This document shows, one piece after another, positions 24,501-35,200 of a DNA stretch of 64,000 bases (within the stretch, counting starts at the first letter, position 1; each line of letters begins with the position of its first letter). A model generated the notes under the pieces. That model was not told where the DNA came from. It was given only the letters and a program-made list of their open reading frames with translations, and ran no database searches. The stretch lies in the NCBI GenBank assembly GCA_003254885.1, contig QANT01005285.1, positions 1 to 64,000 on the forward strand. Reading direction: 5' to 3'. This DNA is from Purshia tridentata (lineage: Eukaryota; Streptophyta; Magnoliopsida; Rosales; Rosaceae). The translations under genes were made by a program, and so were the position numbers.

Positions 24501-27500
24501 TACTTAATCCATCCACCACAAAAGTAAATAAGAAAGGTGATAATGGATCACCTTGCCCCAACCCCCTTGTCGCTCCAAATTTACCCCTTGGTCTTCCGTT
24601 TAGTAAAATATAGAAATTGGCATACTTTACACAACCCCTTATCCACCTTCTCCAAACAGCCCCAAAGCCCTTCATCTCCAGCAAATAATCCAAAAATCCC
24701 AGTCGACATGATCATAAGCTTTTTCAAAATCAATCTTGAACACCAATCCCTCTTTCTTCTTTTTTCACACTTCGTCCACTACCTCATTTGCAATTAAAAC
24801 CTCATCTAAAATTTGCCTCCCTTTTACAAAGGCTCCTTGAACTTGTGAAACGGTATCCCCCGACACCTCTTTTAGCCTTTGTGGTAGGACCTTTGCAACA
24901 ATCTTATACATACTCATCACAAGACTGATTGGTCTAAAATCTCCAACCTGAACTCCATCTGCTTTCTTGGGTATTAAACAAATATAGGTCTCATTTGTTA
25001 TAGCATTTATCACCCCTGTAGTTTGAAATTCCACAAACACCTTCATCGAATCACCTTTAAAGATGTCCCAATATTGCTGGAAAACTGCCAAAGAGTATCC
25101 ATCTGGACCTGGTGACTTATCTTTTCCACAATCAAAAATTGCTTTCCTCACCTCCTCCTCTTCAAATGTCCTTTCCAACCATCTTGCCCTATCCTCTAGA
25201 ATTGGCTTCCACTCCAGCCCCTCAACTGTTAGTCTTTCCCTTCCATCCTTTGAGTAAAGCATTTTATAGAAATCAATTCTACTATCATAACCCATGAAGC
25301 ACAACTCGACCCATGAAGCACAACCCAAGTCTACTATCATCACTACTTTATAATAATTCTTTAGTCTATTTCTCGCTATGATTTTAATTGCTCCACCCTG
25401 TGGCCTCATCGACCTCAAGATTGAATACCTTTTGTTCTATTGTCAAATTCCTAGCCAAATGTAACTCCACCTCTCATACTTTCTTCCACCTCCCAACATC
25501 CCAAATCTCCCTTACCTTTCAGACTCTCAAGCTCTCCATTACCTTGCTCCATCTCTCAACTACGAGGTATACTTAGATGTAATAAGTTTCCTAAGAAAAA
25601 GCTTTAAGATTCTTCGAAAAATAATCTTGGCCAGCATATATTTCAAAAACAGACATTGGGTCAAAGTCTAAAGATTACAGAATGAAACATTCCACGGTTC
25701 TCCAGATTTTCTGAAGCAGATGAGGAACATACTTTATCAAAGCGAAGATGTAAAACAACAAACTTCCTGGCTCCGTGTTTCTCAATTTCATTTGTTCCCT
25801 CCTGTGAGTCAGTCCTTGCTTCTTTGTTTCTAATAGGAGGGTAGCGGAGACGATTAACAAGCGTTTCTCCCAATTCCCTGATATGAGGAACAAAGGCTAA
25901 AGCTTGAAAGTTGACTTTACAACGTAGGCGCTGGATGTTTTCAGGCAAGTTGTTGAAAGTCAAACGATGAGAGAATGGGGAAATAGCAGCAACTCCATAG
26001 CTGTATCAATGAAAAACCTTCTGAGACATCAAGATATACTTTTGAAAAAGTTAGTTCCTAAAAGGCAACCTAAACATATGCATATACTGAAGGTTGGTAG
26101 CTCAAGTTATAGAAAGGGAAGATACCTCAGACCCCAAAGAAAATGATGATACTTGAAAATAAACCCAACGGAATTTTCAGCTTAAAACTAAAATATTTAA
26201 ATTCCAAAAGTAGAGATGCTATAATATAATGTAGATTTTTGATTGGGTGAGTTCAAATCAAAGAAAGTTTTTTGGCCCCTCTTATTTGAAAATAAGGTGG
26301 CTTGACTGGTAAAGACAGAAGTAATTTTGCAGAGCACTACTTCTAACTATATGTGCTACACACATTATTTTAAAATAACCTATTTCCCCACGTCCCCAGC
26401 ATCATAATTATTATTCCAAAATATTCCTTGGTACAACAAGTGATTTCTGCCAATGTGCTACATATAATGAATCATTATTTTAAGAAATCAAACTCTGTCT
26501 GATCCAGTTAATGACATGAATAATAGCAGATTAAAATAACTGTTGTCCCCAGTCCCTCCCCTTTTGAAAATAGTAATATGGGCGGGGATATAGCTTTAAG
26601 GACAGACATATCATGTGGAAAAGAGTATATGGTGCTAACTTAACATTCAAAAACAGAAAACTGCAAGAACAGGCTCCAGAAAAATTCAAGCAAGAACTTT
26701 AACTCTCAAGTAAAAGAATGTCAAAGAATTTACTGACCTCTGCATTATGGGCAAATGATCCAGTTAATGACATGAATAATAGCAGATTAATATAACTGTT
26801 GTCCCCAGTCCCTCCCCTTTTGAAAATAGTAATATGGGCGGGGATAACTTTAACTCTCAAGTAAAAGAAGGTCAAAGAATTTACTGACCTCTGCATTATG
26901 GGCAAGACATTTTCCAGATACCACTCAGAAGAAGCATGAACAGGTGCTGTTTTAATTCTAGTCGGTCGTATGCCGGTAGCATAATACTCCCTAGTGCTCC
27001 AATAAAATTCACTAGGCAGATGTTTAACTATAGAAACTTCATTGCGTAGGACTTCAATAAAGTGATCCACGTCAAAAATTTCCGCAAAGGAACTGCAAAA
27101 GCACGCATGCAGTTTCATATCAATGGCTCCACTTTTGATAGAAAAAAAAAATTTCTAGAAAAGATTCCAAGTTAGCACACTCACGATATACCTCGAATCT
27201 TGCCACACAGGATTAACTTCAAGGTGTGGTAAAACCAGAGTTGCATCCACTTTTGATAGAAAAAAAAAAAAAATTCTAGAAAAGATTCCAAGTTAGCACA
27301 CTCACGATATACCTCGAATCTTGCCACACGGGATTAACTTCAAGGTGTGGTAAAACCAGAGTTGCATTCAAGATTTTAGCAACAGCAACTGCATCACAAA
27401 TCTTTTTTTTTTATTTTTTTATAAAGAACCAAATAAAGTTAATTAGACATCCAATTGGCTTCATTATCACAAGAAGTAATAAAATCAAGTAAATGGGCAT

Positions 27501-28253
27501 TCTTGTGGAACCATTTTTTCCTAAAATGCATTGCTTCAGCAAAAAATTCCTCAAAATTTTAAAACTCACCCCCATCTTCTGCTGGTTCAAGCCTCCATCA
27601 AGGAACACCTGAATATAACCAGAAGACCCTGACGGTGACACTAATAAAAATGATGGAAGTGTATCAGATAACAATCAATTCACCGTCACGTAACTTAAAC
27701 ATAAAAAATAAAAAATAAAAAATCCCCTTCTAATCTAACCAATGGATAAGCACTCACATGATACACTTTTAGGCTCTTCAAGACAATGTTTCCATCCTTG
27801 GTTGGCTAACGGAGACCAAAGCTTGCTCTTTTTCTCAACATACTAAACAAAATAAAAGTATACACATATAAATGTATGCAATTAGAGCAAAAGCTTATAT
27901 CAATTCTTAAAGCAAATAACAAATTGAGAGGAGAAAAAGGAACCAACAGGTTGGCGTAGTAAAGCCGCCTCTAGAAGACGTGAATGCATGGACTTTGGAG
28001 CATTCCACTCCTGCATTGTGTACTCATTCCCTTAGTTTTTATTGCTATATTAAAAAGAACCAAGAATTTCCATTAACAGCTTCAAAACTATTAGACGAGT
28101 TCAAAAGAAGGGACTTACGGAGAAGATGGAAGGAGAGGCACGGCCCAATGGGCCGAAGAGATCGGGCAAGGAGGCCGGTAAGAGGACGACCAGAAGTCCA
28201 GCTAGAGCGGCTCTCGGGTAGTAGTGCCCGTAGTAGTCTTTGTGGAGCTTCAT
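21586..28253 (-). CDS. GDP-fucose O-fucosyltransferase-family protein (plant OFUT), 516 aa
   Basis: Predicted Golgi type II membrane glycosyltransferase of the plant O-FucT family; the acceptor is not known from sequence. Exons: 28253-28119, 28010-27948, 27842-27758, 27640-27570, 27401-27313, 27092-26889, 26000-25733, 22847-22620, 22213-22016, 21795-21586 (517 codons, frame kept). A short basic N-terminus is followed by a signal anchor (about residues 15-33, AALAGLLVVLLPASLPDLF). O-FucT motifs: FLDGGLNQQKMGICDAVAVA (about 107-126), HLRFDKDMAAHSACDFGG (about 300-317), LLLAALGFDNSTRLYLAS (about 361-378), and the C-terminal HNALVGHRAYMNLKTIRP stretch. Most relatives have GGLNQQR where this has GGLNQQK. 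The donor of exon 2 (CCT|gttggt) is weak and is the least certain boundary. Intron 7 carries a LINE, and exons 5 and 6 have partial duplicates beside them. Confidence 0.92.
22935..25590 (-). mobile_element. 5'-truncated, decayed LINE (L1-type non-LTR retrotransposon) in OFUT intron 7
   Basis: Lies in the host intron 22848-25732, same strand as the gene. In order on the minus strand: the end of a linker region; a reverse transcriptase start (KSPGPDGYSLAVFQQYW, about 25140-25080); RPISLVMSMYKIVAKVLP (about 24940-24890); RGLGQGDPLSPFLFTFVVDG (about 24560-24500); the catalytic FSDDTIFFL region (near 24410); a thumb-like region PMKYLGLPLGG (about 24220); then a zf-RVT-type segment KAKVPPQVQILAWIVAHGRL (about 23600). 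It ends in an A-rich tail (aataaataaataaag on the minus strand, about 22945-22960). Several frame changes and stops separate these pieces and the endonuclease domain is absent, so it is dead. I could not find a clear target-site duplication. Confidence 0.85.
26500..26905 (-). repeat. Tandem duplication that copied the 3' end of OFUT exon 6
   Basis: Sequence from tgatccagttaatgacatg at about 26500 recurs from about 26758. Both copies run through gtccccagtccctcccctt and end in the exon-end sequence ctgacctctgcattatggg (about 26728-26752 and 26882-26905). The second copy lacks about 100 bp present in the first. Only the higher-coordinate copy is joined to the rest of exon 6 (26889-27092). The lower copy is an exon 3' end with its splice donor but no upstream exon body. 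Confidence 0.85.
27130..27367 (-). repeat. Tandem duplication (about 118-121 bp) that copied the 3' part of OFUT exon 5
   Basis: Two near-identical copies start at cacttttgatagaaaa (27130 and 27248) and end at ccagagttgcat (27246 and 27367). The higher-coordinate copy belongs to real exon 5 (27313-27401). The lower copy (exonic part about 27192-27246) keeps the donor GAG|gtatat but lacks the exon's 5' part and acceptor. The copies differ mainly in A-run length and one substitution, so the event looks recent. Confidence 0.88.
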
Positions 28254-29281
28254 TGGTCTGTTTGAGTTCGATTAGAAACTCTAAGCTTCACATTGATTGC
28301 AGTTTAGTTGTATAGGAAGAGCAGCAGAGAAGCTCACTGTCGTTAATGGATGTTGCAGAGAAATAGCACCCTGAATCGGATCTGATTTTGACGGAGATGA
28401 AGGGAAGGATGTATGGACGTTATGGTGTGGACGTCCTCATTTGATGAAACCGCGGGAGATAGAAGTGGGTGTTACTTTTCACTTCTGTGGGTTTTCTTTT
28501 GACGCAGTACGCTATTTTATTTTGAAGGGGTATTTTGGCTTTTTTTGTTTTCTTTTGTGAAATAAACACTAGCCTTAAAAAATAGATTTGAGTGCAAATA
28601 AAAAAAGCTATATAGTTTTAGTTCAAATAACATTCCATAATTGAACCTACACGGTTACACCTAATTATCTCTTTTTAGTTTCTCAAAATTCCAATCCAAG
28701 AAATGAGTATTAAGATTTCTAGAATCTCATTTTGTGAAATAAACACTAGGCGCAATCCTTCCCTAAAACAACTTGATGTGGGTTTGCCACGCTCGCACAG
28801 TGGTCACCTCACATTGTAAGTGTGAGTTTCCCCTGCTCTTTATTTTTGGGTTTGATGGAGTTGATAATTCGCATGGAAAAATTAGGTGCTCGAGAAGCAT
28901 GGCAAGTCCTTTTGAACATGAGGAAAGATATTCAAGAATTTTATGAGTTGAAGCATATCAAAGTTTAAAACATAATGAGCATTCTTGGTGCCAACATCTG
29001 ATGCACTCAAAATTCAGCATGAGTTTGTCAAAGTTGGTTTTCAGTAAATTTACTAACACTCTTTGTGCCACTATCTCATGCACTTAACTTGGAAATTCAG
29101 CATGACTAAACATTTAAATTACGCAACTTAGTATCTAAACTATTCTTCTATCAACACACCTACATAACACCATATAGGGGCTATATGGAGACCTGATACT
29201 ATTCACAGCATTCAAATCAATACCTATCAAAATACTTATTCACAGATATCTAAGTGAAACTGACTAAGTCAATCTATGGCC
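28254..29281. other. OFUT 5' leader/promoter and ULP2 3' flank
   Basis: The OFUT and ULP2 genes are head-to-tail on the minus strand, 1028 bp apart. Next to the OFUT start the sequence is GC-richer. The presumed leader contains a minimal ATG-TGA at 28293-28288. Further up it is AT-rich with nothing else recognised. Confidence 0.5.
28288..28293 (-). promoter_or_regulatory. Start-stop (ATGTGA) upstream ORF before the OFUT start
   Basis: On the minus strand an ATG followed at once by TGA lies 40 nt upstream of the main start at 28253. If it lies in the transcript, such an element could stall or divert initiating ribosomes. Transcript start not known. Confidence 0.35.
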
Positions 29282-32200
29282 TCACAAATATGAATCCTCG
29301 GGAAGGCTTCCTGTGTTGCATTTTTCCCCTTCAAGCGGAGGGCTAAGCCGAAGCCTTTTTGCAGCTCGTTGCTCTTCTTCTGACTCGGGCATCATACCAT
29401 CATCAATTATCTGCACATCATCACATGAGACTGTCCTGTTGTCTACCATATCGGAATCTTGGTCCGTAGGCATATCAGTATTTTCTCGGCATGAGGGAAG
29501 TGGATCTCCATTGTCATTGCTATCATGCACCTTATCATCGTCTTGAGGACCTTCAATATCAGTATTTTCTCGACATGATGGAAGGGGTCCTCCATTGTCA
29601 TTGCCATCATTCACCTTATCATGGTCTTGAGAACCTTCAATATCAGTATTTTCTCGACATGATAGAAGTGGACCTCCATTGTCATTGCCATCATGCACCT
29701 TATCATGGTCTTGAGAACCTTCAATGTCAGTATTTTCTCGACACGATGGAAGTGGACCTCCATTGTCACTGCCATCATGCATCTTTTCATGGTCTTGAGA
29801 ACCTCCAATAATGGAAGCACCCTGCATCTTGCCTGAAGTAGAAACAACACCATCAATAAAAAACGTGATATTTTCCATTGGAGAACTTTGTCCATCCATT
29901 TCTTCTTTCTGAATTTGCCCCAAATCTTCCCCAACTGGATAGTTTTCAATGATCCCTATATCTTCAGAATCATCAGAGGCAATTGATGGTTCAGGTGATG
30001 AATCAATGTTTCCATTTTGTGCTTGTGCAGAAAGTACCAAGTCAAAAGAAGCCTCGGCTCCATATATTCTAGACGAGTAAGGGATGCTACAAGTTTGAGA
30101 TGTCATTCCAGTTATTTGCTGAAAACCAGAGTCTCCCGTAGGCAAATAGGTGAAATGCTCTCCAGTTTCGGTGTCTTCCTGTTATGAAACAAATAGATAA
30201 GTGCAAGTATTGCATTCTCCTCAATGGAACTATGTAAAATCAAATGTATCTTCCTATAATATGTATCGCTTACCAGCCTGTCTCACAAGTTTATATAGCC
30301 TAGGATTTGTGAAGAATTGAACAAATGATTCTTAAGGCTTTTATAAACAAGATAAAAGGGACAAATAAAAGGAAGATATTTTGGGCCATTTTGAAATAAT
30401 TTTTAAACAAGAGATGATTCAAAATCTGTCGCATGGTATGTCAATATCTCTCTCCAACACACACATAAGCATTATAAAGCAACACCCAAAGGAACTTTAA
30501 AAAAGCCATAAAAGCCACAATTAATAAAATCTCATGATTTTCAATCCCAATTATCTCATAATTAGAACAAGAATATTGTTCATAATAGAATAAGAAGAAA
30601 CATTTGTACCTCTACTGGTGGTATAGCTCCATTAAGACGGTAAAAAGATGATTTTTGGTCAAATGATTGATATTGTCCAAATGGTAAACCTGCAGTGGCT
30701 CCTGACTCAAAAAATTCCCTGAGAACCAAGCCTGCATCATTAACACACTCAGAACTCCTTAGAGAAGATGTGGATAATAAAGTCATTTCAATCCCCTGGC
30801 CTGCTTGGGAACTGGATATATCTTCTTGGCAAGCTATAGCAGGACAGCATTGTCCTGAAAGAAACTCCCCACCAGTTTCATGCTCATTACATACCGGAGG
30901 TTTAGCCCTGTTTTCATCACTGCAAGCTGCTGATGAGACCTCCCGACAACGATTTTCAAGGAGTTCAAAAATTAACCTCTGGATTAAAGTACGCTTGAGA
31001 GAAGCCTCAGAAGGAGGAAACCAATTTGCTTTAAGCTAGCAAGAGAAGTCACAGTTATGTATGACTAACATTGAAAACATAAAGCAAGTGAAACAGCAAT
31101 TAAACTATGGAAGGATTACATTAGAAAGTCTATAAGTTAAAACATTATGGAAAAAGGGTAAATGACTTGTAAAGTTGTAGGCAATGAAAACTTAATTAAA
31201 GTTTCAGCATTTTCATCTAAAACCCGACTTCATCCCAAGATCTGTTTATTTGTTTATTTCATTGCATGGCACCAGGGTTGATAAACCTTCTATTTCAGAA
31301 AAGGAAAATCCTAGATGAGAGATTCCAATGCAATTACTATGTCCACATGATACAACCACGGTATGTGGAAAAGAAGGCATTACATATGGTAGAAATTGAA
31401 ATTCCACATACTAACACACACATACACACCCACATGTATGTATGCAGAAGTATTCAAACACTTGAGATCAAGCACTTCAAGAGGAAACATATCTTACTCT
31501 ATGAAATTGGATTTTCATCCAATGGTTAATAGGGAAACATACCATGTACTTGAATGCTCTAATCCTTTTTAAACCATCAGATTTTTATCCAATGACTTAG
31601 AGTATGTTCTGTTTCCTATTTGGTGTTTTAACCGTCCTCCATATGTAAGTAATATACACATATAAAAGATCATATATTAAGAAAATCACAATAATTGATT
31701 TCCACTAAAAACTCATGAACAAGAATTTACAAACATCACCCTCTAAACATACATAGACTGTAACTTAGTTTTCAAAAAACAAGAAATGAAGTATGCACCA
31801 CAACCAAGAGGCGCAAAGAACAGGGAAAAAAATTGAATTTTAGGGTTGTGTAAGGTTAAAAATATTCAAATACCATATTCAAATATTTCTAGAAAGTCAA
31901 GGTTAAAAATAATAACTAAATAAAATGACATTAGATAAAAACTTAAAACAAAGTAGACCACTTACAAAATTGGAGGACTTGGTTATGTTGAAAGGATTGA
32001 AATTAACAGGAACTTCTTCCAGAAAGAGCTCCAGATAGTGGAGCAAAAACAGGCCACAATCAAATGAATTTTCCTGTTGCGGTAGCTGAAAGCAATTTAA
32101 ACCAGTGTCAGAAGTTTTAATATTTTATCATCAGCAAAAAAGTGAAGCCTTTTAACATTTATGTATCACAAAAGCAAAAGAAAATGAGGGGAAAAAATGT

Positions 32201-35200
32201 TAAAAAACAATAATTTCTTTCTATAAAGCTACCAAAAGGAGGAAATGAAAATATAATAAGGATTAGTCACAATAACCAACCGTTTGAACATCTCTCACTA
32301 ATGCTCAACCAAGAACATCAGTCCATATAGCTACCAATCTTCATCTAAATCGCCCAACATTTGGACACCAAGGTTTTGTAACAATAAAGTTCGGACATAT
32401 ACTAGTATCAACCATAAGGTTAATAAGCATACACAACAACATGAACATATGACTCAAATGAGGCCCATCAGACTATGAAATCACTATGTCGTCTCAAAAT
32501 TCAGCTACAGTACCCATAGCAGATTTTTTAAGGCAATTCTATTTCTCTTCCCTCTCTAAAAAATTTGTTAGATAAGACTGGAGCATTACCTCGAGTGGAA
32601 CAAACCGCAGGTTGTGGAATTTTGATGAGATTTCTTCGGATGTCTCCTTTTTCCTTTCTTTCCACTCTTCCCACAAATAACTATAATTTCAAGGTCAAAT
32701 ATCAGTTTCATAATTTAGAAGATTTAAATTCCAAATTTGTGGAGGGAGAAAAGATGTAAAGAAGAAAGATGAATAAAAAAACAAGTGCAGAGCAAAACAT
32801 AGTAGTTATAACCATGTCAATACCCTGTGATCGCATGGCTTGCATCCTCCTTTGTTGTTTTTATTTATTAATCATTCATCAAAATAAACTAACATTGCCA
32901 CGTCCAACCTCTATCCTAAGGGGATCTTGTCAAAAAAATTTCATTTTGTTTGTTTTTTTTTCCTCCTATTGGAAGATCGAAATCCAAGACGTACCACTAT
33001 CCCACAAACATTCACTAAAGCCCAACTAAGTATTCACCTCTTAAAGGTCCAACTGTGGCATAATAAATACAATAATAATAAGAGGATTATGAGAAGAAAG
33101 TATGGTGAAGGACTTCATAACACCTCTATTATTCAAAACAACACATACATGCATCAGAAAAAAAAAAAAAAAAATTTCAATAGCTAAAGATACCTTTGAA
33201 CAAGATTCTTATTTGTTTTTTTTTTTCCTCCTATTGGAAGATGGAAATCCAACACGTACCACTATCCCACAAACATTCACTAAACCCCAACTAAGTATTC
33301 ACCTCTTAAAGGTCCAACTGTGGCATAAGAAATACAATAATAATAAGAGGATTATGAGATGAAAGTATGGTGAAGGACTTCATAACACCTCTATTATTCA
33401 AAACAACACATACATGCATCAGAAAAAAAAAAAAAAAATTCAATAGCTAAAGATACCTTTGAACAAGATTCTTGAGACCTGTATGACTTCCTTTGATAGA
33501 ATCCATGTGCAATATACAAGGTACATTAAGTGACTTGATTGGGCCCCCATCTGAAACATGACAAAAGTACATAAATAATTGGGATATAAATTCAAAGATA
33601 TATGTTACACAATCCAACAAAAACTTACCCTTATGTCTAGGCAATTCACCAGGATGACATATGACTATTAGACTCCAGTGTAGACTGGTATTAAAAAGCA
33701 CAAAATGACATATCAGCACTCCAATAAATTGAGCTTACTACAAGAGCCAAGCAGTTTGGGCAAGTGATCATACTTGAAGTTTATAGGAATGAAGATGTAA
33801 TCCTTTTCAAATAAATCCACTTTCCTTGTCCATTTACGAACACGTTGAAAGGCAGCCCTGCCATCAGAAACACTGGATGGGTCTTTGTCCAGGTCAGCCA
33901 GCTTTCGAAAGAAAAAACTATTGAAAAAGTGGAACCTAGGCTTTTCCTCGGGTGGAATCTGATTCTTCAAATACCTGCCAATTGAGTACATTTACAAAGG
34001 AACATTTAAATTGGAAAAAAAAATTGACGAAACTTATAATCACAACAAAAATCATAATTTTGCCGAAAAAAGAGCAAAGGTCCATTGTTGACCAAGCAAG
34101 TTTAAAAATTATTTAATAAAGACCAATGACAGAGAAAAGATTGTAAATTTGGCCAGAGGCGCCCAAACCCATTTACTTTGGGCAAGCTTGGCCAGTCCTG
34201 GATTGGACCTGGGACAAGGTTTTAGGGCATGACCTGGCCCAATTTCCTTGTTTAAGGCTGGCCTTTCTGACCTAAAACAACCAGGCTTAGGCACGCTATT
34301 TAAGCCCAACCCAGTTCTTTTTGTTTTTAAAACTAAAGGGCCCATTTGGTGTTGTAGTGTTGTTTGATTATTAGTCATTCATATGAAGTTATGTACATTA
34401 ATATAAATTGCACCTAACCTTCAAAATTTTCTGACCATTTGACTTTCATTGAAAATTAAAAGTTAAACACAAGATATCCCTTTATGTCCCTCCTCAAATA
34501 ACTATAAATAAGGTTCAAACTCACCCATTTTTTCACACAAAAACGATTCATCCTTGATTTCTCATCTTCCAATCTGTGTTATTGGCTTATTTTTTCTATA
34601 TTCGATCACCTTCACTACTATTAGAAATCATACTTTATATCTACAGGTGGCACTAGCTACTTGAAAAGACAGTCTAGAAGCTGGGTAAGCATCAGCATCC
34701 ATTTTAGCAAATCATTTCTAGTGAGTCAAAAAAAAAACCGCAATGCTGTCCTATTAAGGAGCCATAACTTGTAAAAATGAAAATTCATTAAAAATTTAGG
34801 ATTCAGAAAAAGATCATGGGTAGGGCTTAACATAAAGAAAATAGAATCATGCATGTGAGCTTATGTATGCAGGCTTACTTGATATAGAAGTCAATAATTG
34901 TATCATTAATGAATGTCTCTGGCTGTAAAAGATCAACATCTCTCTTACTGATGGAAACAGCATCTGAATCCCCTTTCGGATATACAACATCTTCAAATGG
35001 CTCGTCAAAACTGTATAAAATCTCAAACTTGTTCAGTATACATCATACAGTAACACCAAGACAAAAAGAAAACGAACACTAAAGCAATCATTTTTCTTTT
35101 CACAAATAGAACCAAACAAGTGTTCTACCATATTATTGGGCAACATGACAACATAAATGGTCTCCAGCAGACTCCAGCTCTATAAAAACTTAAGTTCCAC

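Noticed and set aside
23656-25576. Plus-strand open frames in the LINE region
   Set aside because: Antisense to reverse transcriptase and zf-RVT segments; no independent support.
26689-26752. An extra OFUT exon at the duplicated exon-6 end
   Set aside because: It has a donor but no acceptor or upstream exon body; the frame-complete model uses 26889-27092.
29468-29803. Regularly spaced repeats resembling a CRISPR array
   Set aside because: The 84-bp units are contiguous, coding and in frame in a plant exon, with no spacers.
29313-29811. Plus-strand open frames with repeated HCHCH-like peptides
   Set aside because: Antisense shadow of the 84-bp ULP2 coding repeats.
33184-33210. An extra ULP2 exon at the duplicated exon-12 end
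   Set aside because: Only a short exon tail with a donor; the model closes in frame without it.
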